From: Candidatus Gerdarchaeota archaeon
Lineage (GTDB): Archaea; Asgardarchaeota; Heimdallarchaeia; JABLTI01
Length of the DNA stretch: 64,000 bases
Assembly (NCBI GenBank): GCA_016840945.1
Contig: JAEORJ010000005.1
Location: 1 to 64,000, forward strand
Direction: 5' to 3'
Position 1 is the first letter of the stretch; each line of letters starts with the position of its first letter. The translations under genes and the position numbers were made by a program. Positions 26,094-36,500 of the stretch are shown here, piece after piece. The notes under the pieces are model-generated. The model ran no database searches. It saw only the letters and a list, made by a program, of their open reading frames with translations, and was not told the DNA's origin.

Positions 26094-29000
26094 ATGAAAC
26101 AACCTCTAAAAATTCTTCATCTTGAAGATAATAAAATAGATGTCGAACTCGTTCATGAGATATTGGCATTAGAGAATTTTGAGTTTGATCTAATTAGTGT
26201 TGATAATAGAGAGGATTTCCTAAATGCATTAAAAGATGGGCCAATAGATATTATTCTAGCTGATTATAGTTTACCCTCATTTGATGGTTTAACAGCCCTA
26301 AAATTAACTCGAGAGTTAGGTTTGACAACTCCGTTTATACTAGTTTCAGCTGTTCTTGGTGAAGAATTAGCAATTGAAGCTTTGCAAAGTGGTGCAAATG
26401 ACTATGTCCTAAAGTCTAGAATGGAGCGCTTGATTCCTGCTATTAAACGAGCATTACAAGAGGTTGAAGATCGAGATCAACGCTTAAGATTACAAAAAGC
26501 GATAGCTGAACTTGAGGACAGTTATCATAAAATTGCCGAAAGAGTACGTGGTTTTCTAAAGATGGATTTACCTGAAGGAAAATTCTCAATGGTGGATAAT
26601 TTCCTTGAGGAGCTATCTGGTTATTCAACACAAGAATGGTATGAAACACCGAATTTTATATTGAAAATAGCTCATCCAGATTTTAAAGAATATTATTCAG
26701 AGAATTTTACTAAAATGCAAAATGGCATCGTACCAAATATGCTTGAATATAAAATCATTCGCAAAGATGGTGAGGAAAGATGGTGGTTGCAATTTAATAT
26801 AGGTGCTTATGATTTCAATCAAAAATTAATTTCAGTTTCAATAGTTATAATTGATGATACTGAGAACAAAGAATCTTTCTTGAAATACCAAAATCTCTTT
26901 GAAAACGCTCTTGTTGGGATGTATCGAACCAATATTGAAACAGGGGAAATAATTGATGCTAATGAAACCATGGCTCGTTTATTTGGTTGTGAAACTGTTG
27001 AAGAGTATATGAGCTATAGTGCACATGAATTTTATCCTGATGATAATGCTCGGAAAAGTTTTATTGATATTATAAATAAAGAAGGATTTGTTCAAGGACT
27101 CCAATTACAATTATTGAAAAAAGGCGGAGAGAAAATATGGGTTAGCCTATCAGCAAAAATATACCTAAAAGAAGGTTATATTGAAGGCGTTATGTTAGAT
27201 ATTTCTGACAAAAAGAAAGCTGAGGAAGAATTAGCTGATAGAGAAAGAGAATTAGAAAATATTTTTGAATATACAAATTCAGCTACTTTAATTGTAAATG
27301 AAGATATGGTTATTACAAAATGTAATCAAAAGACCTTCGAATTAACTGGTTATTCTAAGGAAGAAACTGAGGGTAAAATGAAATGGACAATTCTTTGTCA
27401 TCCTGATGATTTGTCAAGGATGGTAGAATTTCATAAAATGAGAAGGACACCTTATGGTGAACAAGCACCTCGGAATTATCAATTTAGATTAATAAATAAA
27501 AATGGGGAAATTGTTCCAGTTTATTTAACTGTTGGGTTAATTCCTGGAACCACTAACAGTGTTGCTTCTGCTATTGATTTATCAGAAGAGAAGAAAGCAG
27601 AGGACGCTTTAAAGCGTGATAGAAAAGTCTTCAAACTTATCGCTGAAGCAGCAGTTCAATCAACAACAATTGAAGATATGTGCCAAATTGTTTTGGAAGG
27701 GCTTGTAGAGGTAATTGAATTTGATTCAGGATCAATTTCCATCTATAATGATGTTGAAAAAACCCTCAATCCTATGGCAAACATTGGCTTAAGTGATAAC
27801 ATAAAACAAATGTTAGATAATATTTCAATTGAAAATAAGGAATTACCTTTAACTCAATTTTTAGGAAATATCATTTTTGCTCCAGATATTCAGGAAAATG
27901 ACTTTCTGAAAAATACCAACATATACAAAAAATATGATTATAAATCATTTATTTCTTGGCCAATTTATAATGCAAATAAGAAATTTTTAGGATCAATTCA
28001 ATTAGGGTCTAAGACTAAAAAAGCTATACCTGAAAATGATCGATTATTTTTCGAAAATCTTACAGGAATTTTTTCAACAGCCATCGAGAGGAAATTAGCT
28101 GATCAGGCCCTTAAGGAAAGTGAATCACAATATAGAAAATTAGTTGAGTCGCTACCAAATAGTATTGGTTTAATGATTATTCAAGATAAAGAGGTTAAAT
28201 ATGCCAGCCCAACAATATTTAACATGTTCCAAGTAGAATCAATTAAGGATATTATTGGAGCTGATCCTCTAAATTTCTTTGCTAAGGAGTATCGTGAAAC
28301 AATTAAAAAGCAAATACTAGAAAATCCAACCACGGAAGAAACCATTCACTTTTTAGATGAAGTATTGTTAAAACGATTTTCTAATGATTTATTTTCAGCT
28401 GAAATTTACGTTTCAGCTACCACTTTTCGTGGTGAATCAGCATTACAAATTTTAATTTGGGAAATTACTGAACGTAAAAAAGCAGAAGAAGCTATTAGAA
28501 TAAGCGAACAAAAATATCGAAGTTTAGTTGACACTTCCCCTTCAATGATTGCGTTAATCGATGTCTCTGGGAAAATATTATTCGTTAATCAGTATTCTTT
28601 TGATATTTTTGGCATAGATGATGAAAAAGAGCTGCTAAATAAGAATTTTCAAACAATCGTTGATAAAAAAGACAAAGAATTAGTAAAGACCATTTTTGAT
28701 TCGATTATAGCTCAAGAAAGTTTAAGGAACATCGAACTAACATTTTTACGAAAAGATAAACGAACTTTTACAGGTGAAATGTGCGCTTCAACCTTAAAGG
28801 ATTCATCTGGGAATATCACTTCGATAATTGCTATAATTCAAGATATTTCAAGACGAAAATTAATGGAACAACAAAGAAGGTTACTTGAAAATATTGTTGA
28901 GAATAGCAAAGAGGTTGTTATTTCTGCAAAAGAAAATGGTGAAATAATTTATGCTAATGCCCCTACAGAGGATATTTTAGGTTATAAACCGGAAGAACTT

Positions 29001-30071
29001 GTAGGTAAGAATATTACTGTATTAGCTCCTCCAGGTGGTGAGGAATCACAACAACAAATGTTTGATAATTTAAAATCAACTCAGAAATCTACTTTTGAAA
29101 CTATTAGAAAACACAAAGATGGATCATTGATTCCAGTAATAATAACGTTATCTGCGATAGAAGATCTAGAAACACAATCAACCACAATAAATGCAATATT
29201 AGTTGATATCTCAGATTTGAAAGAACTCGAAGAATCATTAAAGGATCGATCATACGAATTTGAAGTTTTAAGTAAAGTTATTTCAGCTGGTTATTTAGCA
29301 AGAAATATGGATGAGCTACTCGATTTTACTTTATCAACTGTATTAAATTCACTTGATTATAACGGGGGAGCAATCTATTTTGTAAACAAGGATAAAGATT
29401 TAGCTTATATTAAACGTTCATTAGGTTTATCCAGTCAATATGTTGAAACTGCTAAAACATTACCAATAAAAAGTTCCGCTTTTAAGAAACTCTTTATTGA
29501 TGGGAAGTCAATTTATGCTGAAGATTATATGACTCGTAGCGAAGGTCATATGCAATTTGGAATTAGTTCATTAATTGGAGTGCCATTCTTTTCAAAACAA
29601 AAGGTAATTGGTGCCCTAATGCTAAGTACAAAAGAAAAAAGAGCACTAGTGAAAGATGATCTATACACTTTGGAAGCTATAGGTCGTGAAATAGGAACAG
29701 CTATTGCTAAAATGCAAGCTGAAGAGGAGCTTATAACCTCACAAATGAACCTTCAAATGATTTTTGACACTATAGATGATCTTTTCATTGTATTTGACTG
29801 TGAAACAGGTTTAATACTCAATTCTAATTTAAAAATGAAAGAACAAATAGAATATTCTTCAAAAGAATTGGAAAAAATAACTTTTTATGATTTATTAGAA
29901 GATAAACAAGCGAAATCTTTCAAAAAAGCTATTAATAAAATTCTAACTGGCAAACTCACACAAGATTCACTTTTACTTAAAACCAAATCAGGAAACACCA
30001 TTTCTCATACATTTAAATTTTCTACTGCTAAATTAAGCGATTACACTGCAATAATTGCTAGAAGTGAATGA
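26094..30071 (+). CDS. giant response-regulator/PAS/GAF sensor without kinase domain
   Basis: 1,325 residues from ATG 26094 (GTG 26085 possible). The N-terminal receiver domain (about 1-120) has acidic LEDN, phosphoacceptor Asp in IILADYSLPSFDG and Lys in DYVLKSR. After a coiled linker come PAS domains (approximately 170-265, 268-375, 380-500), a GAF domain (about 510-670), three more PAS domains (about 675-800, 800-925, 930-1045), a second GAF (about 1055-1215) and a final PAS (about 1220-1325). PAS ends show the DISDKKKAEEE-type linker helices. There is no HisKA H-box, no HATPase domain and no DNA-binding domain, and the protein is soluble. It may integrate redox or small-molecule signals and pass them by protein contact. 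Domain limits are estimates. Confidence 0.85.
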   Translation: MKQPLKILHLEDNKIDVELVHEILALENFEFDLISVDNREDFLNALKDGPIDIILADYSLPSFDGLTALKLTRELGLTTPFILVSAVLGEELAIEALQSGANDYVLKSRMERLIPAIKRALQEVEDRDQRLRLQKAIAELEDSYHKIAERVRGFLKMDLPEGKFSMVDNFLEELSGYSTQEWYETPNFILKIAHPDFKEYYSENFTKMQNGIVPNMLEYKIIRKDGEERWWLQFNIGAYDFNQKLISVSIVIIDDTENKESFLKYQNLFENALVGMYRTNIETGEIIDANETMARLFGCETVEEYMSYSAHEFYPDDNARKSFIDIINKEGFVQGLQLQLLKKGGEKIWVSLSAKIYLKEGYIEGVMLDISDKKKAEEELADRERELENIFEYTNSATLIVNEDMVITKCNQKTFELTGYSKEETEGKMKWTILCHPDDLSRMVEFHKMRRTPYGEQAPRNYQFRLINKNGEIVPVYLTVGLIPGTTNSVASAIDLSEEKKAEDALKRDRKVFKLIAEAAVQSTTIEDMCQIVLEGLVEVIEFDSGSISIYNDVEKTLNPMANIGLSDNIKQMLDNISIENKELPLTQFLGNIIFAPDIQENDFLKNTNIYKKYDYKSFISWPIYNANKKFLGSIQLGSKTKKAIPENDRLFFENLTGIFSTAIERKLADQALKESESQYRKLVESLPNSIGLMIIQDKEVKYASPTIFNMFQVESIKDIIGADPLNFFAKEYRETIKKQILENPTTEETIHFLDEVLLKRFSNDLFSAEIYVSATTFRGESALQILIWEITERKKAEEAIRISEQKYRSLVDTSPSMIALIDVSGKILFVNQYSFDIFGIDDEKELLNKNFQTIVDKKDKELVKTIFDSIIAQESLRNIELTFLRKDKRTFTGEMCASTLKDSSGNITSIIAIIQDISRRKLMEQQRRLLENIVENSKEVVISAKENGEIIYANAPTEDILGYKPEELVGKNITVLAPPGGEESQQQMFDNLKSTQKSTFETIRKHKDGSLIPVIITLSAIEDLETQSTTINAILVDISDLKELEESLKDRSYEFEVLSKVISAGYLARNMDELLDFTLSTVLNSLDYNGGAIYFVNKDKDLAYIKRSLGLSSQYVETAKTLPIKSSAFKKLFIDGKSIYAEDYMTRSEGHMQFGISSLIGVPFFSKQKVIGALMLSTKEKRALVKDDLYTLEAIGREIGTAIAKMQAEEELITSQMNLQMIFDTIDDLFIVFDCETGLILNSNLKMKEQIEYSSKELEKITFYDLLEDKQAKSFKKAINKILTGKLTQDSLLLKTKSGNTISHTFKFSTAKLSDYTAIIARSE

Positions 30072-30201
30072 TTTATTATTGAATTGTTTAATGGTTCTGA
30101 TTTACATCAATCATAATAAACATATAGCTCTTTTGTTGTTTTATCTATAAGAACAATTTAAGAAATTCTTCTCAGGAATAACCGATTTAGAGTGGGAATG
30201 A

Positions 30202-33200
30202 ATGACTCCAAAGATAAAGATACTTCATCTTGAAGATAATATTAATGATCATGAATTAGTTAAAGAAACACTGCTCCTAAATGATATTGATTGTGAGATA
30301 GTTCATGCTGATAATAAAGATGATTTTATCAAATTCTTAGAAGAAATAACTTTTGATATCATCTTAGCTGATTTCAATTTACCCTCTTTTGATGGTTTTA
30401 CAGCACTTGATTATTGTAAAAGCGTAGCAAAAGACACGCCATTTATTTTTATCTCAGGAGTTCTGGGAGAAGAATTAGCCATTGAAACCTTAAAGCGTGG
30501 GGCTACAGATTATGTAATAAAATCGCGTTTAGAACGACTTGTTCCAGCTGTCACTCGTGCATTACAAGAAAAGGAAGATAAAGCACAACGAATTCTCCTT
30601 GAAAGGGAACTCGTCGAACTTGAACAGGTGGTTAATGAGTTAAAAAGCACCTATGACCAATTAACTCGCAGAGTTCGTGGCTTTCTTAAAATCGAATTAC
30701 CTACATTAAACTACTCGATAGTTGATAAATTTCTAGAAGATTTAAGTGGTTATAATATTAAAGATTGGAAAGAACAACCTAATTTCATTAGTACAATTAT
30801 TCATCCAGACTACAAAGAATATTATACCGAAAATGTTGATCAACTTAAAGATGGTTTTGTGCCAAAAATGCTTGAATACAAAATCGTCCGAAAAGATATG
30901 GCGGAGCGGTGGTGGCTTCAGTTCAATATTGGAGCTTTCGATGTAAATGGTCAGTTAACTTCTGTTTCAGCAGTAATTGTTGATAATACTGTGGATAAAG
31001 AAACTCAAGTAAAATACCAAAATCTCTTTGAAAATGCACTAACAGGGATGTACCGTTCTGATATTGATACTGGTGAAATTATTGAAGCTAATGAAAGAAT
31101 GGCAGAATTACTGGGTTGTCAATCTGTTGAAGAATTAAAGAATTATACAGCTAATGATTTTTATGTTTCTAGTGAATTAAGAAGAAATCTAGTCGACCAA
31201 CTTTATGAACAAGAATCATATGAAGAAAATCTGATGCAATTAAAGAAACTAGATGGTACAATAATTTGGGTTAGTGAGTCATCTAGAATTTACCCCGATG
31301 AAGGTTACATCGAAGGTATGTTAATCGATGTTACTGATCGTAAAAAAGCAGAAGATGCTTTAATGCGCGATCGCAAAATATTTCAAATCATAGCTGAATC
31401 TGCGGTTTTATCTAATACCTCAGAAGAATTATGTCAAAAAATTATAAAAGATTTGATTGAAATTTTAGAATTTTGTTGTGGATCAATAAGATTACTTAAT
31501 GATGATAATAAACTAAAACCAATTGCTGTAGTAGGAAAAAATCTAGATCTTAATAATGTTCCAGATATTGATCTAGATGATGAAAAAAGTATGATTGCTA
31601 ATATCGCTAGAACTAAAGAGGAAGTTTTCATCACCGATATCAACAAAAACAACATTTTAAGCAATTTGAAAATTGATTTATGCTCAAACTATAATGCGAT
31701 AATTAGCTATCCTATACTTTCAGTTGATGAAGTTATTGGGATTATAGAATTATATTCTCCTTCTATCAAAGAAAATCTTTCTGAAGACAAACCATTATTT
31801 GATGCTATAGCTGATATGCTTGCTTCAGCGATAATTCATAGAAAAGCAGAAGAGGATCTAAAAGATAGTGAAGAGCGATTTAGAGCTTTTGCTGAACAAT
31901 CACTAATTGGTGTTGCCTTAATTAATAAATCTGGTAATTTTATTTTTATGAACGATGAAATTTTACGAATACTGGAAGTATCCAAATATGATATCTATAA
32001 TAAAAGCATAAATGAAATTCAAGAAGGTATTATGGAAAATCTTGAAGTACGAAACCACATAGAATATGTAATTAGAAAAGTTATAGCTGAGCAGATTACC
32101 ATAATCGAGGAGTTTCGTATTATTTCAAGATCAAATAAAACAAAGTGGTTATCAACGCATTTTACTCCTATAAGAATAAAAGATGACTACGCGATTGCAG
32201 TTATTATCCTAGAAATAACAGATGAAAAACAAGCACAAATGACAGTTGAAAGGGAACGTCAAGCATTTCATTTCTTAGCAGAAGCAATAGTTAATGCTAA
32301 ATCAATAGCTGATTTATGTCAAAAAATAGTTATGGGTATTTGTAAAACCTTTAATTTTGATAATGGCACTTTTAGGATTTTTAATAAAGAAAAAGAGACT
32401 TTGGAAGTTATAGCAGCTGTTCTAAAAGATGAAACTAAACGCCAATTAATAAAAACACTTGACTTGCAAGATACAACATATATCAATACTTATGTAGCTC
32501 GCACGAAAGATGCTGTTTTTGCTCCTGATGTAAGTAAACATCCTATTGCTAGACAATACGATAATCGATTACAGAGATTCAACGCTAAAGCAAATATCAC
32601 TTATCCAATATTAGGTAGTGACAAAGCCCTGTTAGGCACCATTCAACTTGTTGCTGATGAACCAAAGGAATTGCCTGAAAATGATAAATTCTTCTTTGAA
32701 ACAATTGTAAGATTCTTTGCAGCTGCCCTTGAAAAGATGTGGACCGAAGAAGAACAAAACAGACTAACAACAATAATTACTCATAGTGATCAAGTAATTA
32801 TTTCAGCTGATGCAAACAGCAATATCATTTACGCTAACCCAGCTACAAAGAATGTTTTCGGTTATGATCCCAATGAAATATTGGGAAAACCCCTAAGTAG
32901 CTTAGCTCCTACTTGGCAACAATGATTACAAAGAGAAAAATTAATTGAGTTACAAAAATCTGATTCTATAGTTTTTGAAGCTATTCGAAAACACAAAAAC
33001 GGAACTTTAATTCCCGTTCTCATAAACCTGACAGCGAATAGAAATGAAAATGGTGAAATTATTTCTTATAATGGTATACTTGTGGATATAACAAATATGA
33101 AACGCTTAGAGGAATCTTTGCGTGAAAGATATCATGAATTTGAAGTGCTAAATAAGATTATTTCTGCTGGGTATCGCGCACAAACAAAAGATCAATTCCT

Positions 33201-33960
33201 TAATTTTCTACTAAACACTTTACTTTCTTCTCTAGATTTTTCTGGAGGGGCAGTTTATCTCATAGATGAAATTGAAAAGAAAGCAGAACTTGACAAACAT
33301 ATAGGCATACCAAAAAATATTGTTGATAATATAAAATCTGTTAGCGTTAATTCGCCGCAATTTAAGCGATTGTTTGTTGAAGGCCAAACAATCATTTTAG
33401 ATGATTTCAAAGAAATCGAAGAACAACATTCAAAATCAGGCATCAACACATTAATCTCTGTTCCATTCTTTTCAAAAGAAAGGATAAACGGAGCTTTATC
33501 TTTAATTTCCAATCAAAAACGAAAAATTAGTGAAAGCGATGTTCGTTTACTAGAAGCTATTGGTCGGGATGTCGGAACTGTTTTAGCTAAGTTTAAAGCT
33601 GAAGAAGAATTGAAAGATAGAGGAAGTAATCTACAATTAATTTTTGATTCACTTGATGTTATTCTCATAATTGCTGATGCAACTTCACTGCAAATTCTGG
33701 AAACAAATATTACTGCTCAGAAGCGATTAGGTTATTCAGAAGCAGAATTTAAAAAATTAACAATTTTTGATTTGCATCCAATTAATTCTAACACTAAATG
33801 TAAAGATATTATGGATATGGTGGCTATTGATAAGAGTGTTAAAATGAATATGGAAATGACATCAAAAGAAGGAAACCAAATTAAAACAGAAACCACTATT
33901 CAATATCAAACTTTTGCTGGTAAAAGTGTTTATCTGTGTTTAAATAGAATTTTAGAATGA
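30202..33960 (+). pseudogene. second REC-PAS-GAF protein, interrupted by an in-frame TGA
   Basis: A tandem paralogue of the preceding gene. ATG 30202 (GGGA 5 bases before) opens a 907-residue frame ending at TGA 32923-32925; the same frame then runs on to 33960, so the whole would be about 1,252 residues. Domains: receiver (LEDN; ILADFNLPSFDG; DYVIKSR), PAS x2, GAF, PAS, GAF, then a PAS split by the TGA after LAPTWQQ, then GAF and a final PAS. The text after the stop (FEAIRKHKNGTLIPV) aligns with FETIRKHKDGSLIPV of the intact paralogue without a gap, so only one codon is wrong. This is a nonsense mutation, sequence error, or recoding. The 5' part alone would keep the receiver and most sensor domains. 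No kinase domain is present. Confidence 0.8.
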
Positions 33961-34085
33961 TTGAGAGCTATTAATTTAATAATTCAAATCTCAATGGAAA
34001 CAATTAAATTTCTAATGAACATCTCTCATCTATAATTGGGTCTCATTAAAATTGATGACTCTTTATAAACCGGATGGATTTCTAA

Positions 34086-35489
34086 ATGAGAAATGAATCA
34101 GTTCTCTTAATATACCCCCCGTTTAAATGGGGTGAAAAAGATCGTTTTTGTCAACCCTTAGGCATTCTTACTTTAGCAACGATTTTACAAGATGCGGGTA
34201 TTAAGGTGAATGCTGTAGATCTTAATGCTGAAGGTTGGTCTCTAAGTAAAATAAGACAGATTATTACTAAAGGTGATTATACTCATTTAGGAATCACAGT
34301 ACTTACACCTTTCAGGAAAATCGCTTTTGATATTTTTCAAGCTGCCAAAGAAATCAATCCAAATATTGTGACTATTGCTGGTGGACCTCATGTCACACAA
34401 CATGGTGAAAATATCCTAAAAGAATGCCTTTATCTTGATTATGCTGTCTCAGGTGAAGCAGAATTAAAGATTTTAGAAATAATAACTGAGCCGAAGCAAA
34501 AATACTATGAATTAGGATATGTAAAAGATCTTGATGTCATACCTTTTCCAGATCGAACACATGTTAGACACATAGAATATAATGAGCTTGCTGGAATTTA
34601 TATGAACGATTCAGCAAGTATGAATTGGGTACGGGGTTGCCCTTGGAGAAAATGTCGTTTTTGCGGCCGTACAGGAGTCACAATGGCTTATCGCCAAAGG
34701 AGTCCAGATAAGATAATTGAAGAGATAGCTATCATTCAAAATGAGTTAAAATACAAGAACATTATTGTACCTGATGATAGTGTCCGATTTAATTCTAAGT
34801 TTGTTAAAAACATTCTACGTATGAAGATAAAAGAAGGTTTAGATATTCCTTTTTGGGCTCTCTCTCGAGCAGATCATATTGATGAAGAAGGAGCTAAGCT
34901 AATGAGTAGGGCTGGAGCTAGTGGATTGCTTGTTGGTGTGGAATCCGTTGTCCCTCGTGTTATAGATATGTATAGAAAAGCTAGTGGTGATCCAAGAAAG
35001 TGGCATGAAAAATTAGATAAGGCATTTGCTTTAGGTGATAAATATAATATTGTTATGATTGGTACTTTCATGATAGGCGGACCAACAGAAAAGCTTGAAG
35101 AAATCCAGACAACTATTAATTATATGAAACATGCAAAATTAGATATCGCTCAAGCTTTCCCATTCCAATTTGTAGTAGGTTCAGACTTTTGGCATGAAGC
35201 AGTAGCTGCAGGTCATATTCAACCATCACAACTATATGCTTATAATGATAAACAATTTGGCACAACAGAATTTACTACTCAGGAACTCTTTAATATGGTA
35301 CTTGAAGCTGAAAAGGAAATCAACTCACCATTAAAGAACCCTGGAAGATATGTACGATTGGTACGCAAATTCATCAAACAAAAGAAATGGACTGAAATCA
35401 GAGTCAATATAGGTCGCTTACCAGCAATTTTGAAGAAATTATTACTTGAGCAACCATACGAAATGGTTCCTGAAGAATTACATGGGTAG
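34086..35489 (+). CDS. B12-binding-type radical SAM protein
   Basis: 467 residues. Residues 1-150 form a cobalamin-binding-like Rossmann domain (SVLLIYPPFKW, QPLGILTLATILQDAGI, HLGITVLTPF, IVTIAGGPHVTQHGE), though the DxHxxG cobalamin ligand motif is not evident. The radical SAM core follows: the cluster motif GCPWRKCRFCGR (near 183) has Cx4Cx2C spacing rather than CxxxCxxC, then ALSRADHIDEEGAKLM and LLVGVESVVPRV (the GxIxG-like strand). Such enzymes carry out methylations, methylthiolations or rearrangements. The C-terminus is basic. The substrate is unknown and no pathway gene is adjacent. It converges on an IMPase gene across a hairpin. Confidence 0.85.
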   Translation: MRNESVLLIYPPFKWGEKDRFCQPLGILTLATILQDAGIKVNAVDLNAEGWSLSKIRQIITKGDYTHLGITVLTPFRKIAFDIFQAAKEINPNIVTIAGGPHVTQHGENILKECLYLDYAVSGEAELKILEIITEPKQKYYELGYVKDLDVIPFPDRTHVRHIEYNELAGIYMNDSASMNWVRGCPWRKCRFCGRTGVTMAYRQRSPDKIIEEIAIIQNELKYKNIIVPDDSVRFNSKFVKNILRMKIKEGLDIPFWALSRADHIDEEGAKLMSRAGASGLLVGVESVVPRVIDMYRKASGDPRKWHEKLDKAFALGDKYNIVMIGTFMIGGPTEKLEEIQTTINYMKHAKLDIAQAFPFQFVVGSDFWHEAVAAGHIQPSQLYAYNDKQFGTTEFTTQELFNMVLEAEKEINSPLKNPGRYVRLVRKFIKQKKWTEIRVNIGRLPAILKKLLLEQPYEMVPEELHG

Positions 35490-35491
35490 AT

Positions 35492-35516
35492 GAATTGGTG
35501 AAAATAGAACCAATTC
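35492..35516. terminator. two-way hairpin between radical SAM and IMPase genes
   Basis: GAATTGGT and ACCAATTC form a perfect 8-bp stem with a 9-base loop, followed by TAATATCCTCTAATTTTTC. It sits between the convergent stops at 35489 and 35534. Confidence 0.6.
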
Positions 35517-35533
35517 TAATATCCTCTAATTTT

Positions 35534-36364
35534 TCATTCATTTTGAATTTTAACCAAAATTTCAGTCAGTAAATTCTCGTTATTACATAAAATAAAGCTC
35601 ATCTTTTCTTCAGTTCGTAATTCTACATCAAATTTCCTATTATTAACATCCCTAATTATTGCCCCACTTTCTTCAGCGATAAATAACCCTGATGTATGAA
35701 CAGCTGATAACCTATTTCTAATATCAATCATTACTTCAATCTTACCACTTGCTACATAAACCATATCTAGTAAATTAGCTCCAAATCTCCTTGAACCTGC
35801 ACAATGTCTTAAAATAGTCATTACATTATTGATAACATCTTGACTATTTTTATGTGTATGATCTAAATCAAAAGCAACTATTGCTTGCTCTAGTTTATTG
35901 ATGGTGGAAAGCTTGGTTTTCTTACCATTGTATTTTGCACCTTTATGTTTTTCAGCAATAAAAAATTCATTTGTTAAAAAGGATCGAACAGCTGCAGCTT
36001 CAATGTTAGAATAATATAACTTATTATTCACTATTGGTGCGATAGCTATACCATAGCAACATAATGGTATTTTTCTTTTAAAATTATTAGAGCCATCTAA
36101 CGGATCAACAATGAAAAGGTATTCAGGATTATTGCTTAAATTTGTTCTACCTCTCTCTTCTGCTTCTAAAACACAAGGAATATTCTTATCACGTAAAAAA
36201 TTTATTATTCCATCTTCCATTATCAAATCGATTTCTAATGATTTGTGTCCAGCTGCGTTAGTATAATCAGTTTTTTTCCAATTAGCTGGTTTATCTTTAT
36301 TCTCATTAAAAGTATCAAAAAGGCATTTATCTAATTCCAATAACAATTTCTCATAATCAAGCAT
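35534..36364 (-). CDS. inositol monophosphatase/fructose-bisphosphatase family phosphatase
   Basis: 276 residues from ATG 36364 (GGTAAATGGA just upstream; a TTG at 36394 would add ten residues). Li+-sensitive Mg2+ phosphatase motifs: EAEERGR (Glu metal ligand, near 67), IVDPLDGSNNFKRKIP (DPLDGxxNF, near 84-95) and the C-terminal GLFIAEESGAIIRD region, where the usual WDxxAG is replaced by HTSGLFIAEESG. Archaeal members act as inositol-1-phosphatase and/or fructose-1,6-bisphosphatase in gluconeogenesis and lipid headgroup synthesis. The altered WDxxAG motif removes a metal-binding Asp, so activity or substrate may differ. Confidence 0.82.
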   Translation of the reverse strand: MLDYEKLLLELDKCLFDTFNENKDKPANWKKTDYTNAAGHKSLEIDLIMEDGIINFLRDKNIPCVLEAEERGRTNLSNNPEYLFIVDPLDGSNNFKRKIPLCCYGIAIAPIVNNKLYYSNIEAAAVRSFLTNEFFIAEKHKGAKYNGKKTKLSTINKLEQAIVAFDLDHTHKNSQDVINNVMTILRHCAGSRRFGANLLDMVYVASGKIEVMIDIRNRLSAVHTSGLFIAEESGAIIRDVNNRKFDVELRTEEKMSFILCNNENLLTEILVKIQNE

Positions 36365-36500
36365 TCCATTTACCAGCTTTGTATTACATACCAATAATTC
36401 ATTAAAAGTCTTTAATCTTTAATTTAATGGATAATCTACGAAATAGTTTTTTTAGAGAATGTTACTGTGAATGTATTAACCATTTATTGAAGTGTTAACA

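Noticed and set aside
32923..32925. Selenocysteine reading of the TGA
   Set aside because: The aligned residue in the paralogue is Glu, not Cys, and I recognise no SECIS-like stem nearby. A nonsense change or error is simpler.
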